Notes under the pieces: model-generated
What the model was told of the DNA's origin: nothing
Seen by the model: only the letters and a program-made list of their open reading frames with translations
The model's database searches: none
Shown here: positions 23,801 through 36,500 of the stretch, piece by piece
How positions within the stretch are numbered: the first letter of the stretch is position 1
Layout of the letters: every line of letters begins with the position of its first letter
Assembly (NCBI GenBank): GCA_950097015.1
Contig: CATNEN010000012.1
Span: forward strand, 1,853,501-1,917,500
Direction of reading: 5' to 3'
Length of the DNA: 64,000 nt
Origin: Macrostomum hystrix
Lineage: Eukaryota; Platyhelminthes; Macrostomidae
Made by a program: the position numbers and the translations under genes

Positions 23801-24909
23801 CCCAGCTAATGCTGGTAACAATTTAACAGCTGGGTGGACTGAAGCAACGCAGAGTTAAGTGTCTCGCTAAGGTACACAAATTGTTCAGGTGGAGTCGGGA
23901 ATCGAACCCCAGACCTTCAAGTCATGAGTTCGACGCTCTAACCCCTAGGATACAACACCTTTTAAATTATCATCCATTTTAATTTTGCTAGTTTTGTCTA
24001 CGTCTTTTTCCAGATCATAAAATCAATATTCTTTAAGTGTTAGGCACAGCGGCATGCTCACTTCATCTGATCGAGTTTCTGATAATCGATAGGCGGCAGT
24101 CTGGGCCGACGATCGCCGCTTCCAACACGCGACAGATCCTGGTGCAGGCCCTCTAGCAGGTAGCGCAGAAACTCCTGCGCGTCCTGCTGGCCGGAGCCGC
24201 GAAATCTCGGCGCAAATTTGGCAACTCCGGAGCGCAAATCGTTGGGCGAAACTGCGCCACTGGTGCCGCTGCTCCACATGTCGCGCATCAGCCGCTTGTA
24301 GGCCGCCGCCAATCTGCCAATTGGCTGATCGGTAGAATCGGAGCTGCCACGCAACAGCAGCTCCAGTAGGGGGCGGGTGTGACTGAGGCACTGCACTATG
24401 CTGTTCATGTAGCAAGTGTTGCCAAGATTGCTAAGCCCAACTAGGCCGCGTTCCAGCATGCTGAGGGAGCCGCGGCGGCCGCTGCTTACCCGAGAAGTGG
24501 TATTGCTGCCGTTTAGATAGCCAGACGGATGGCGACCGATGGAAGACTTCTGCTGCTGCTGCGTGGCTTGGCCATTCGGTGTAGGCAGACGTCGAGGCGG
24601 CGTCTGCGCCACTGGCACAAAATGGCCGTTGCTGGTGCCAACGACAGAATTAGCTGCGGCGCCGCCGTTAATGAAGCCAGTGGATTTGGCGCGCTGCTTG
24701 CTAAGCCGACTATTTGTCGTCGCCGACGCAGCCGCAAGAGACTTCTGGTGCAACTGGGGCAGAGGCGGTCGAGACGCCATAGCCAACACAGGGCGCTTTG
24801 CATGAGTGTTTGGCTGAGTGTACTGATAAACTGTGGATCTGGCATAAGCATCTGTGGCTGCTGAAAAACTGAGTCGACCAGATCGACCAACACTACTGCC
24901 AGTAGCCAT
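20832..24909 (-). CDS. USP2: USP2/USP21-type ubiquitin-specific protease, 4 exons
   Basis: Cysteine protease (peptidase C19) removing ubiquitin from substrates. Exons on the minus strand: 24909-24062, 23512-23344, 22365-22131, 21046-20832. They join in phase to 1467 nt, 488 aa. Residues 1-155 are a Ser/Gln/Arg-rich, probably disordered tail, common in USP2/USP21. The catalytic Cys box is LSNLGNTCYMNS (Cys166), followed by the QQDAQEFLRYLLEGL box. The His box is HSGTPQGGHYTA (His443) and the third residue is Asn461 in WLAFNDS. FVGQLKS, FDPFWDLALP and LVIHLMRFS are further USP2 hallmarks. The zinc-ribbon second pair is CDAC (366/369), but the first pair reads C-Y-C-Q-H rather than C-x-x-C. The exon 3 donor is GTTATG, weak but required by phase. 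Introns 2 and 3 carry minisatellites and intron 1 a SINE. The catalytic triad is complete, so activity is expected. USP21 is the alternative name. Confidence 0.94.
21070..21880. repeat. 42-bp minisatellite in USP intron 3
   Basis: About 19 copies of GTGAATAAACTGCGGGTTGA then AGGGATAAAAATGAGGATTA plus AA. It ends about 20 nt from the start of the last USP exon. Unit length is divisible by 3, hence long false ORFs on both strands. Confidence 0.95.
22430..23255. repeat. 26-bp minisatellite in USP intron 2
   Basis: About 32 copies of AGCCAGTTCTATCTACCCCT then CAGACT; variants are rare (AACC for AGCC; TTCCAGTTATAGC). Confidence 0.96.
23668..23962 (-). mobile_element. tRNA-derived SINE, family 2, copy 1
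   Basis: Reverse copy in intron 1 of the USP gene. Head, read on the minus strand: CCTAGGGGTTAGAGCGTCGA and a B box GGTTCGATTCCC. The body has AGACACTTAACTCTGCGTTG and ACCAGCATTAGCTGGGG, and an (ATT)n tail lies at 23670. The body resembles conserved SINE cores widespread in marine invertebrates (from memory, not searched). Confidence 0.85.
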
Positions 24910-27640
24910 GGTTCAATTGTAGTCAGCCCAAGCTACGATATTGTAGTGGAATAAAATAATTTTTATGTGGTATGTACTGCTGGGAGAATATTCTCTCAAC
25001 CAGAATTGAATTGTTTTTGTCTACATCATTCTGTAGATACCTGAAAAAGTATGCATTAGTTGGTTCTTTTGTGAATTGTTTAGAACAAAAGAAAACCACC
25101 AACTGGCTTGATGTTATAAGATAGGTAATTATTATTGTAACAAGTATAAACACTATTTCCCTTTCGTAACTAAAAAACCATGAATATGCTTTTGAGTTTT
25201 TTCTTTATAAATCTATATATATAAAAAGAAAAGTTTAGCTACTCAAGCTAGTTATTTAAAAATTTCATATTTAATCCAAAGGCTTTTTATATTATTCTAC
25301 AACTATTTCTTTGAAACAATAATTATTAAATATATTATTAAATATTTATTCACACATTTGAATATGTAAAAATCAAATAAGAAAACTGCTGCAGAGAGTA
25401 TAAATTATAATAACATTATAGATCAACAATTCACAAATATGGTCATTTAAATTGCGAGATTTATTTAGCAAACAACTTGATAGAAAAAAATTAAGCTTAC
25501 TAAGAACAAGGCCATTACTATATATAGTGCAGATGCTTATCTTGAACAATGATTACATATGCCAAATAGATTAAACGCTTTTGCAAAAAACGAAAGACTC
25601 ACCAACCACAAATCACAATGTCTACCTAAAAAAATTAAATGCATAGCTACAGCAAAGTAAACATAAAAACGATAATACATTTAAGTATATATAATATATA
25701 ACTTATTTTTATAACAGGAAGACTTGATAACAAGTTAAGTCGAATACAAATAAATTAAAACCTGTATTCGTAGAATTTCCTAATGTCATTGCCAATTAAA
25801 AAACCCATGCATGTCTCTATGTTTTGTGTATGTTTCACTCAGTTGAATTTGTTGTAGATTAACGTTTTATTATAAAAAGGCTATAAAAACTTTTTTTGGC
25901 ATTTTTGCGACTCAGATTGAGCAATTTTGTTATACAAAGTAAAAAATACAAAATTTAAATATTCTTCATTTATCGCAGACTCATAGAAAGAACTTTAAGT
26001 CCTGTTAACTCGAGAAAGAGACGCAAGCGTAGAGCGGAAAACTTATGAAAATAAATTGAGATTTTTAAGAAATGTGGCTAAAAAGACACATTATTACACT
26101 GAAGCAATGATATCTTTTTAGCTACTTTTTAAGAAATGTAATTTATCCGAATTTTATATACGATTTCATATTTCCATAATATTTCCACAATGCACAATAT
26201 CATTTACGCATCCGTATATACGAAGTCACGAATACGAAATAAAATTGTACATCGCAACGAAATTATTTACTTGTTGAAATTCAATTGTCATCACGTTTCC
26301 CACGCACTTCAAAGTCATTGATATTGGACTCAATTTAGGACTCGGGATGGTCTAGCAATGCCTCCAGAGTCCTGTTTGTATCAAACAGCCTACGATTTAA
26401 AGAAAATTTAAAGAAAGAAAGAATTTTAAGAAAATGCTGTCTTTTTGTTTCGTTATCATTTTCCCCTCTCTCCTTCCTGTCAATTTTTTAATACTAACAG
26501 CAAGGTCTGCATTTGAATGTTACAGAGAAACACTAGCACTAGTGCCAATTTTTCACTTTTGTTAAACTCATCAAAAAGTACAATGTCAAGGCACGATCAT
26601 GGCTGCAGTGGCATGGAACTGTATCAGTTTGACCAGTGGCTCACCTGCAAAAAGTAATTCCATTTTTTATTTGCTCTAGGAGCAAGGGAGTCAGGTAGCT
26701 TAGTTTGTCTCTATTTTGTCCATTGAAACGCAGACACGTGAAAGGGGAAGTACAGTAAGTGCCCTAACATGTGCAAATTTATGCCAAACTCTTTATGCAT
26801 ATGCATATACGACATGACAACCAATTTTAGCATCCGACAACACTAATTCCAGAAATTTTATTCATATCTTACACAGCGATTTTACCAAACCATAACAAAG
26901 TTATTAATATTGACACAAATTTAAAGTGTATAAATTAAAATATTTTTAATGTTATTGCGGTTCAGGTGGTGGAAGCTAGTGCTCGCGAGAAATCAATGAG
27001 CACCAATCAGCATAAATTTATCATGAAAAGTTGGCGTATTTACAGGCTTTTACTTACCTATGCGCTCTCTGGACAATTATGGGCCCTTAAAGTGCAAATC
27101 AGTTAGTGATACGAGATGGAAGATGGAAGAAGCAATAAAAAATGTCAGCTACGCGAATGATTTCTGGCCATATCTAAAGTAAACTTGCTTATTTAGCGGC
27201 GCATTAATAAAGCCCTGTGCTTTGATGCTTGCAATCAACTGCGAGGAAAAACAAACAGGCAGACACAAGCCTGATTGTCAGAAGGCGTCAATTCAATTAG
27301 CCTATCAGGTTTCTCACTTAAACGCCGCTCTCCGCTTTGGTAATTAGCGAATATTGCACTCGTCTAATTCCGGCAATCAAATTCAGTAATGTCCATTGTC
27401 AATAAAGTACATTGCCAACTCATCTTGGGGATAGGAATGTCATAGAAACTGTTCCTGACGTCCAAATCCAATCATTGAAGCCAGATGCCGCGCTGGCACA
27501 ATTCTGACAGGGCGATCCGGGGCTCCGTGTTTACACTAGATAGCGGCCCCAACTCATAGAGAACGCTTTTCATATAAGTTTGCTTCCCGAAGTTTAGGCA
27601 TTACCTATTATAGCCTCTGCAGCGATTGGCTCTTAATCAA
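24910..27640. other. AT-rich divergent intergenic region
   Basis: 2.7 kb between the minus-strand USP and the plus-strand channel gene. No ORF of note, no array, no mobile element recognised. It must carry both promoters. Confidence 0.5.
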
Positions 27641-27683
27641 TGCAGTGCTTTCAGGCATTAAGCTGGAAGTTATAGCCAGAGCT

Positions 27684-29553
27684 ATGAATCCTTTCCGGAG
27701 CGAGTCGGCTTCTGCGAATGAGCCGAGGACCATGCACACTGACTCCGATACAGATCAACTGGACGACATCTGGAATCACATCAGCGAAGACGAATGGCCT
27801 CTATTAGTGAAATGCATGGTGAACGACGAAGTCGACCATCTCAAGGCGTTCTCCAACCGCGTCAACTGGCCCGCCTTCCTGCGCAGTCACGACGCCGGGC
27901 GTCGCAAGCGCCAGTGCCCAGCGCAGTTCAGAACCTACGAGGAGGAGGTGCGCATTCAGAAGTACCTGGCCAGGCACCCCTTTGCCACTAATCCCTTCCT
28001 CATGGCTGTGATGTACCACGCCAAGCGTTGCTGCAAGCTGATGAAGCAGACCAGCGGTCTCGACCTGTCTGACATTACCGAATACGGCTTTAATGCCTAT
28101 CACGTACTGTTCTCGGGCCTCACCATTTTGAAGACTGGCAAAAAGTTTCGCGGCTCGCGTCGCAAGACCTACGCGGCGGATTATCTGCGCTACTACCTGC
28201 GCGACTTCTTCACAAGGGAGCAGGTGGCGAAGCTGGCCGGCAAGCGAAACTGCTTCCAGATGGCGCCCCTTGACTGGGGCATCTACTGCGGCTTCATTGG
28301 CTGGGTGGACCACCTAATGTACCGCTCGCATTTGAGTGTGCTCAGCTGTGAGGTGTCCGGTCTAATGGAACACGTGCAAATGGACTTGTCCTTTACGGTG
28401 TCAAACGGGCCAGAGAGATTGCTCACCGCTATGCCAATCATGGCCGATTTTTACGGCGAGTCCAAAGTGAGCGAGCTGAAGAAGGCCCAAATCTTCCGCA
28501 AGCCGCTGATTATCGGCCCATGGATTGACGCCTTCTATGCGCGACACCGGTGGACACTGGCGGTTCTGTACGGCGAGAAGGTGCTCAACCTGCTGCTAAC
28601 TATCGTCACACTGAACTCTAATTTTCGCCAGTATGTGCTTGGCGCCTGTAGTAGCCCCGGTGCCAGCCTGCCCGGCATTGTGTACGTGCTGAGCTTCGCT
28701 CTAACTGCGCACGTGCTCATGCTGTGCTTGGTCATTGTTGGCAAGTACCGCAAGGAGCACTATCGCAGGGCCAATGAGCTATCCTAAAAGGCCAAGGCAA
28801 ATGGACTGGGACGGCCTTGGCCTGGTTGCTGCCGACTTTGCTTCTGATCCCCACAATATTCCTGCTGATAGTGCTGCTCACGACGCCCCAGCTGATTTGC
28901 AACTCGGCCCTGGGATCCGGCAGCTATAGACCTTTGGTCGGTTGCCTGCTGCTCCTGCTCATAATCAACCTGCTGCTTTCGATTTTAACTCCCAGTCGCC
29001 TGATACCAATTGTTTCCAAGTTCTTCACAAGTTTCTATCGCAGTCTGGCCATGTTTTCAAACTTCCTCATCGTCTACCTACTGATGATACTGGATCTTCT
29101 CTCGCCTATTCGACATCTCCTCGCGGGCTGACTCTCTCAGCGGATCTGCCAACGCCACGAGGTCTGGAGCGGCTACTAACTTCTTCTACTCCTTCTATAG
29201 CAGCTTTCTAGTAACGCTGAATGTGTTCGACAGCGGAGAATTTCCAGCCCAACACGGACAGGGCCGACCTTCTGGTGACACACATGGCCTTCATCCTGCT
29301 AATGCCTGTCATGTTCATCAATTTTGTCATCGGTGTGTTGTCCTCTGTGGTCGGCTCAACAATGGATCACGATATTGAATGCCGCTACCTGATGAAACTG
29401 TGCTTTGCCGAGTTTTGCGAGAACTCCTTCTTCTGGTTGTACCGGGCGTGGGAGCGGGTGACCGGCCGGCGGGCATCGCTGGTGATTTGCCTCTGCCGGC
29501 CAGTCAGCCGGGGCAGCAGGTCGATTCTGATGGAAAAGCGGCACCTGCAGTGA
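27684..29553 (+). pseudogene. TRP-like six-helix cation channel gene, broken by three frameshifts
   Basis: A continuous intron-free coding stretch read in three successive frames. 27684-28787 codes a soluble N-terminal region of about 285 aa with ankyrin-like helices, then S1 (after WIDAFYARHRW) and S2. About 28780-29131 holds S3, S4 and S5 in a second frame. About 29095-29240 has a pore-loop-like FFYSFYSSFLVTLNVFDSGE in a third frame. 29240-29553 has NFQPNTDRADLLVTHMAF, S6 (MFINFVIGVLSSVVGS) and a basic tail. Six hydrophobic helices with a re-entrant loop between the fifth and sixth is the TRP/voltage-channel plan. The WxxxxYxxxR run before S1 and the acidic pore suggest a TRPA/TRPV-like animal channel, but I cannot name it. 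The breaks lie near AAAA at 28786, near 29090-29105 and near 29230-29245. The intact chemistry of each piece fits assembly indels or a very recent pseudogene. An acceptor (CTTTCAG) precedes the ATG by 29 nt. AATAAA lies at 29798. Confidence 0.55.
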
Positions 29554-29559
29554 CAACTG

Positions 29560-30540
29560 CAGCTCTTGGCACATCAAGAATCTACTGCAGAGTAGTTAAG
29601 AGCTTAATCCATTAAGAATACAACATCATAGAGCATCATGTGAGAATGAAGGATATAGCCATGACCCATGTATAATCTATGCACAATTGGTTATTTGAGC
29701 CTATTATTCTGTTACAGATATACGCTTATAATTAAGTGGTATAGTACAGGTGTAAATGGATATGAAAAAAACGAATATTAAAAAAGAAAACTCTGAAAAT
29801 AAAAGTTAAATTGAAAAATAATATGCTAGAATTGGAAAGCTGAAAATTATTACACTGTCTTAATTAAATATCCTTGCGCTATGCTATTTTTACTTTCCAT
29901 AGAGATATTTGCGAAACAGCTAGGAAATCAAGAAAAAGACTGCTTCCTATATACTCGAGATTATTCGTTCAATATTATTGTTTTTTGTAAGCTGATTTTA
30001 GCGTTCGTTTTACATCACAAAACGATCAAAATCAGGAAAATGTGGCTTTTCTAGATCCGTTTTCAAAATCTCGATATAGCCACAGAACAAGTCTCTAGTA
30101 ATTTTGCTTATAGTAACTGTTCTATCAACTTACACCGCAGTTATCGATTGCATGGACACAATCGTATTAAACAGAATGTTTTTATTGTTATCGCATTAGC
30201 CGCGATAATAAAGCATCCGTTGCGTAAAAACAAAGTTTAGTAAAACAATGCATATATTTAGTACCAAGATAGATTTTTTTATTGAGACAATGATGATGTC
30301 AATAGTCTGGTTTGTGCAAATTGTAACCCATTCAAAAATTATTCAAAACAGAGTAAATTTTTTAAAGAAAATAATGAGTTATTTTCAATTGTATGTTTCA
30401 AGACCTTCAGTAATTTCAACTTTGAAATAGTCAAGTGTCAAGTGATTACTTTAACTCATATAATAGTTTTTCAAGTGTTTCTTGTTGTATTTTTTTACTG
30501 TACTTGGATTTTAATGGCCATTAATTATACGTAGAAGGTT
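29560..30540. other. Spacer between channel gene and OXR1
   Basis: Channel 3' UTR with AATAAA at 29798; nothing else recognised. Confidence 0.5.
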
Positions 30541-30543
30541 ATT

Positions 30544-33500
30544 ATGGAAAAATCTCAGGAACAAGATTCCGATTTTTCAATAGACATACTTGAACAAATT
30601 GGCTTGAAAGATTCGTTTCCTACAAACTACATTGGTGAAACTTCTCGACAGCTAAAAAATCTGTAAGAGCATTGTTTTGCTGTTGAATTTTTGCACTTAA
30701 AACAGAAATATCACTGTAAGCTTTTACTTATTTACTCATGTCGAATAGTATTTTGAATTGTAGACATGTGACAACTAGTCGACCGACTCTTGGCATTCAT
30801 GTGCATTGTTAAACTCCTTTGCTTCAGATTCCAAAAAATTAAAGTTGAAATTTATGAAATTATAAAATATCTAAAGTTATATAATGTTTTTAATATTCTT
30901 TTGAAACTGATGGTTTCAGTAAGCTATTATTATTTTTTTATCAAGTCTATCTATTAATTTTAGTTCTATTCCAACATATATGGTATCCAACTTTTTAAGT
31001 ATGATAATTAAATTTTTTGTTACTTCAAAACCTGAGGCCAATATATATATTTTTAGAGAAACAAAGGTAATATTAATATTAACTGTTATCCCATAACTGT
31101 ACTTTTATAGCAAAAATGTTTCCTTGAATTGGGTTGATTTTAATTTGGTATACTATACTTTAAATAAAATTCATATACGGGAATTTGTTTGAGAGAAATA
31201 TTAGCCAGCTATAGTCATTATTTCCAATTTACTTTATTATAAAATTTTTGAGCTATCTGATCTAGAACTGAGCAATATGTTTTGCTTTAATTTGATTCTA
31301 TTAATATTTATAGAGTCTAAAATATCAAATAAATTTAAGAGTGGCAGTTTAAAATTCACTGAAATCTAAATTGTTTGTTATTTTTTAGTTGCCATATCAT
31401 CAAAACCTAAGGGTATCTACTTATATTACTTTATCCTATGGATGACGACATGTTTTTTCAGCCATCAAAAGAGTAGTAGTGTATAAAAGTAAAGTCCATA
31501 AAAGTAAGCAATACTTTGAATTTAATCCTAGGCTAGTAATAGCATCTCATTTTGTATATGTACCATATTTTAATGCCACAACAGTGTAGGAGTTTTTTAT
31601 TGTTACAAGTTGTGAATCATAATAATGTGGCAACTGACTTGATAACAAACTACTAAACTGCAAGTGCATCAATTAAACTTTTAATGATTTAGGTAGTCAT
31701 TATATTAATAACCTAAAATGCATACATAAAAGTTATAAGCATATTACTAAAACAAGAAAGGCTTAGCATTTTTCAGTTTTTTACTTTGGTTAGGACGTTT
31801 GTTTCGAAATTTATCAATGATGTGTAGTGAAAGCCTACTTCACTTACTAGCATAAAAACATCTTGCATATGCTTTTAAGTTTTTAGAATACAGCCTATCT
31901 AGCTATAGTATCAATACCAATGTAAGTCTTTAGAGTTCATCTATTGAAAAAGTCTTATTGCTTTTATGTAAGCTACATTTTGTTGGTTTTTAGATTATGC
32001 ATATTTTAACTTATTGGAAATATTTTTGTTAAAATATCATAACCTAATAATAACACTGATAACATTATGCACCATTGTGTTTTGAAATACATAGTTGTGG
32101 ACATCCTATTTTGCATTACTTTTAGAGGATCACACAGCCAGTCTGTTGATCAAGTATGGTCATCATTAAAGACCACTGTTAAATCTGTGTCTGAGTCCAT
32201 ATCAGACACTGTTAATATGGAGCCTCCAGGTATATGAAAATGTGACTGCCCTAGTCTATAACTAGTTATTGTCTTGTCTTCCTACATGTTAAGATTAAAT
32301 GATGCTTTTTAGTTGTTTAGCAACTCTTTGTAGCCCATATTGTTTTAAAATGACTCTGGTTAAAATGCACAAACCAATTCCAACACTGTATTAAGACTAG
32401 TCTGCTTGTGTAGTAGTACCTCTGAGTATGCCAATAACATATTTACTGACAAAATTTTACTATTTCGATTGAGTTCGATCGACTGCCACAGTTTTTAGTA
32501 AAATATCGACTTTAAAAACATCAGCATTTCTATGGGATTCGGGCAGAACTCTCTGGTGTGACAGTGACCAACAAATAGAAGTTACTTTAGGACAAAAATA
32601 AATAGACAAAGGCAGCATTCCTTGGCTTAGCAGTTCATCAAGAGCTTTGAAAAAAAAGAAAAAAAGGAAGCCCTCGAGCTGTGTGTGTGTGTGAGCTCTC
32701 TCTCCGATCGAGGCTGGCACACGCGTGCCTGCGCAAAGCTAACTGAATGCCTGCGGACTACGAGTTGTCCAGTGCGGCGTAGTCCAGCGTGTGCTCCGTT
32801 TTTTTTCCTTGCGTGAGTCGCGCCTGGACTGAGGGTGTGTGCGTGCGTCGGGGCAAGGGGCTGCCTACCGAGCCCGTGCGCCAGCTTCACTTCCTCCTCC
32901 CATCTAATTGACCCTCGGCTTTAGTCCTATCTAGTGCGCACGCGCCGACTCTCCATCCTCCACCTCGATCTTCTCTCCTATTTCTCTTTCTATCTTCATC
33001 TTCAGAGCACCTCCGCTTTGATGCATTCTCTCATTGCCCACAGCCCCTTGGGTACTCAGCGTTCAGGATTTAACAAAAAAATGAGACTGGCCTCTTCTTT
33101 TCGGCCTCTTTTTCCAACCATCGTGTCCTCCGCCCTGTTCCGCTTTGCCCTATTGCCTTGCCGCGGGCTTCCCTGCCTTCAATTGCACCCTGAAGGCTCG
33201 GCACTGCGGCAGCGCGCGAAGATTTCTAAGCGCAGGCCTTGGCAAATTAAGCCCGAAGGCACAAGAGAGAGAGTCAGAAAGTGGAGAGCGGGGAAGGCGC
33301 GGCTTTTGGCAAAAACCGAGAAGAGAGCAGGCGAGGCTCAGGAGGGATATGAAAGGACGGCTTTAGGCACAAGAAGAAGACGCCTGGCAGTGATTTGAGC
33401 TTTTCCTTGCTTTTAGTTGCCTGTGCTCACTGCTCCCCGTTTTCTTCTCACTGGCCGCCTCTTCAACCGTCCACTTCGGCATCTGGAAAAATGCCTCAGT

Positions 33501-36500
33501 GCATATTAAAAAGGGCAGCTGTTCTGGCGTCTCGCCTGCGTCAGTGTTGAAGAAGGAGAAAGCGGCCCAAAGAGAGAAGCCCCGAAATAGTTTTTTTCTT
33601 TGTTGCCTGGGTAGTGAAGCTGCCGCTGTTGTTGGCAGGGGAACATTGAAAAGGCGATGCGGCAGAGTGCAGAAAAGAGAGAAGAACGGATGAAGTTCTT
33701 CAGTTAAGAAGGTGCACTGTAATGCACTATAGTCGGTAGCCATGCAGGCCTTTAAATAGGCCTATTAATGCGCATAGATCGCAGATTCATAGTACTTTTA
33801 ACTGATTGCGCCTGATATTTGGTTGGTTGTATTGCCTCTGTACTTCACAGATGCTGCACCACTTTAGAAATCTGTTACTGACAGTTCAAGTCAAAGTTTG
33901 CACTTTTACAATGAAGAACGCTTCGATCCAGTTAGATTTAGGAAAAAGTAGCGCTTGAGTCTACTGACTGCAAATTGCAGGGCAAAGTAAACCGTCTTCT
34001 GTCCCCTCTAGGTTAGAAGGACAAGCAACAGTTTTTGGGGTTCTACTTTTTTGTTGCTAGAAATTCGTTAGCTCCGTAATGAAATTTGCATCATGCCGAA
34101 AGAGAGTTACGGCCACAGGCCTAATCTAACTTGCTCGACTGAGAACTGACTCGATTTTTCTGTCCCAAATTCATCTCTGTTCGCTGCTCGTCTTCTTGTT
34201 TTTTTCTGCTTGTTTACAGCTTGTAGCAACTGTTGCTATGCAACAGAGGGAAAGGGAGATAGTAACGGGATTCGACTGGCTTTGTTGTTTTTGTTGTTGA
34301 AACGTTTTTGCATTAATATTTTTGCTACATCCGCGATCCTGCCTGTCTGCTGTAGAGTTCTTTTTATCTTTTTTTTCTCTTATGCTTTTCTAAGCTGAGA
34401 CCCCAACAAAGCAGATTAGACTCGCACAGGAAGGGAAGACTGCGTGTGTGTGTGGGTGCGTACGCGAGTTGGGAATGCATCTGACCGACTCTGCTATACT
34501 CAGAGAATCAACTCGCATCAATACGCCCAGGCCCTCTCCTCTCTCTCTTCCCTTGCTCTACAATCCCGTACTGCCTCCAAGCTGCGGCTTAGTAGAATAT
34601 TCTTCCTTCCTTTCTTGCTCTTATCCATCACTCTCTTGCCATGTTTTCCCTGTTTCTTCATCGTCCTAGTTCGGATGGCTCCCGATTTGGATAATGTAAT
34701 CCGGCGCATTTTCCTCGTCTCAGCATTGGGACTGGGAGGGATTGAGTCGTTGGATAATTGTTGCGCTGCTTACTTTATCCCTATACTCCAGCCTCTCCTG
34801 TACTAGATATCCGTTTTCCTTTGAGCAGTCCGTTGAGCATTATTTAGCCAACTGTGAAGAAAATCGTTTTCTATCTTTCCCTTCAATGTCCCCCGCACTG
34901 CAGCAGTCGCACTGCTAATCAGCTTTCAATTACTGGCGGCGCAATAAGCAGATATGTTGAAGGAGGCACAGTTTCTTAAGTTGACACTCCAAGACTGGGT
35001 TGAGATGAGCGGGTAAGATTTGAGTTTAGCCAATGCTACTGTCGCTGCTGCTGTTCGGTCTCGTCTTTCCTTGAATTAAGCTCAGTGTTCAAATTTAAGG
35101 GATTTTCCTATTAGTTATTTTTTCTGACATGACGAAGTGCCTCATTATCTACTATTTAGAAAGGTAAAGGGAATTTCCTCAACAACCAGGCAGTTTAGGA
35201 TGTCCTCCGAGCCCCGGCTGCAGAAACACCTTGCGGATCTGCTTGACGCAGTTCACACGGGCCTGACGTGGGTCTGCAGTAAGGTCATGGGGCACCCAGG
35301 CCGAGCAGACATTTCAGTTGGAGATCCTCCGTCAAGATGCGATGCACTGTCTTGAAATCAATCTCCAAGCAGTCTGCTAGCTCCCTGACAGACTGCTGCT
35401 GGTCTTCGTTGACCAGGTCGCTAATGACATCAATGTTTTCTGTTGTCTTGGTTGAACATGGTCGGCCAGTTCTGGTGGCATCTCCCAATTCGAACCCAGG
35501 ATCAGTAAAGGTGTGAAACCACCTGTTATTTGTTCTGCGAGTTGTCCTGGCAGTTGTCTGGCAGTGTGGTCCGGAGATCCTCCTCTACTTCTGCCGCAAA
35601 TTTTCCAAGCTTAAAGCGAACGAAAGCGTTGAACTGGATGTGCGTCTTGCCGTGATTCATGCTGATTTTTGCTCGATTGAGCCATCGTCTCCAATGCACT
35701 GGTATTGCTTCACAATGCACAGTTTGCGGCTTCACTACCCACACGTGCATATACCTACATACTTTAGACAAAGGCATGCAGTGACATTACTTATGACGCA
35801 CGTATTATGAAGTAAGTCCGCCTATTGGGGTCCAATATAGTAAGTCCGCCTATCTAAAGCTCTATGGTTTATGTTATTTAGGGTCAAAGTCTTCTAGCTT
35901 TGCGTGTTTACTATTTGTTGCATCTTTCCGCCGGCCTGCTTTGGAATGCTTCAGAGAAATTCACGCAGAGGTTAGTGGAGTAAAGAGAGGGTTGTAATTG
36001 GATTTGGTCTACTTTCTACACGCAAGTTTGGAGGCTGTCTGCAAGCCAATAACTTATTGAACTCGGCTCTCCTTCTATTCTCTGTCCCAATTCATTTGTG
36101 GAGTTTTTCCCTGAAGTCCTAAATCCTGCAGAAGCACTTGCGGCTGGCCTTTTTTGTTCAGAATTTCGTCAATCTAAAAGCTAGCTTTGTTGCAGGTTTC
36201 AAATTTCATGCGTATAGATATTGTCAGCCTGTCACGACCAGTTGGTGCACACTGACTAGGAATAGACGTACTAAATCCCTTTGATCGAGTAGCTTGGATG
36301 GTCGGTAGTTGGTGGGGCTGGTGTGCATTGCTTGATTCGATTCGTTTCTGTATAGACTGCATGCGTTTGCTTGACTAGCCGCGCTCTCTCGTGACTTGCT
36401 GAGGAAATTCGCTGAGGTCTGGGCTGCCTAGGGCTATATGGGGGGATTTCGTGGGACCCTGCCCTTTTCCCAGAATCTGAGTCTCTCCATTTCTTTGTCC

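Noticed and set aside
32934-33398. 154-codon ORF in the GC-rich block
   Set aside because: No ATG at its start, no domain, Ser/Arg composition driven by local base content.
35137-35355. 72-codon plus-strand ORF
   Set aside because: Antisense of the mariner remnant.
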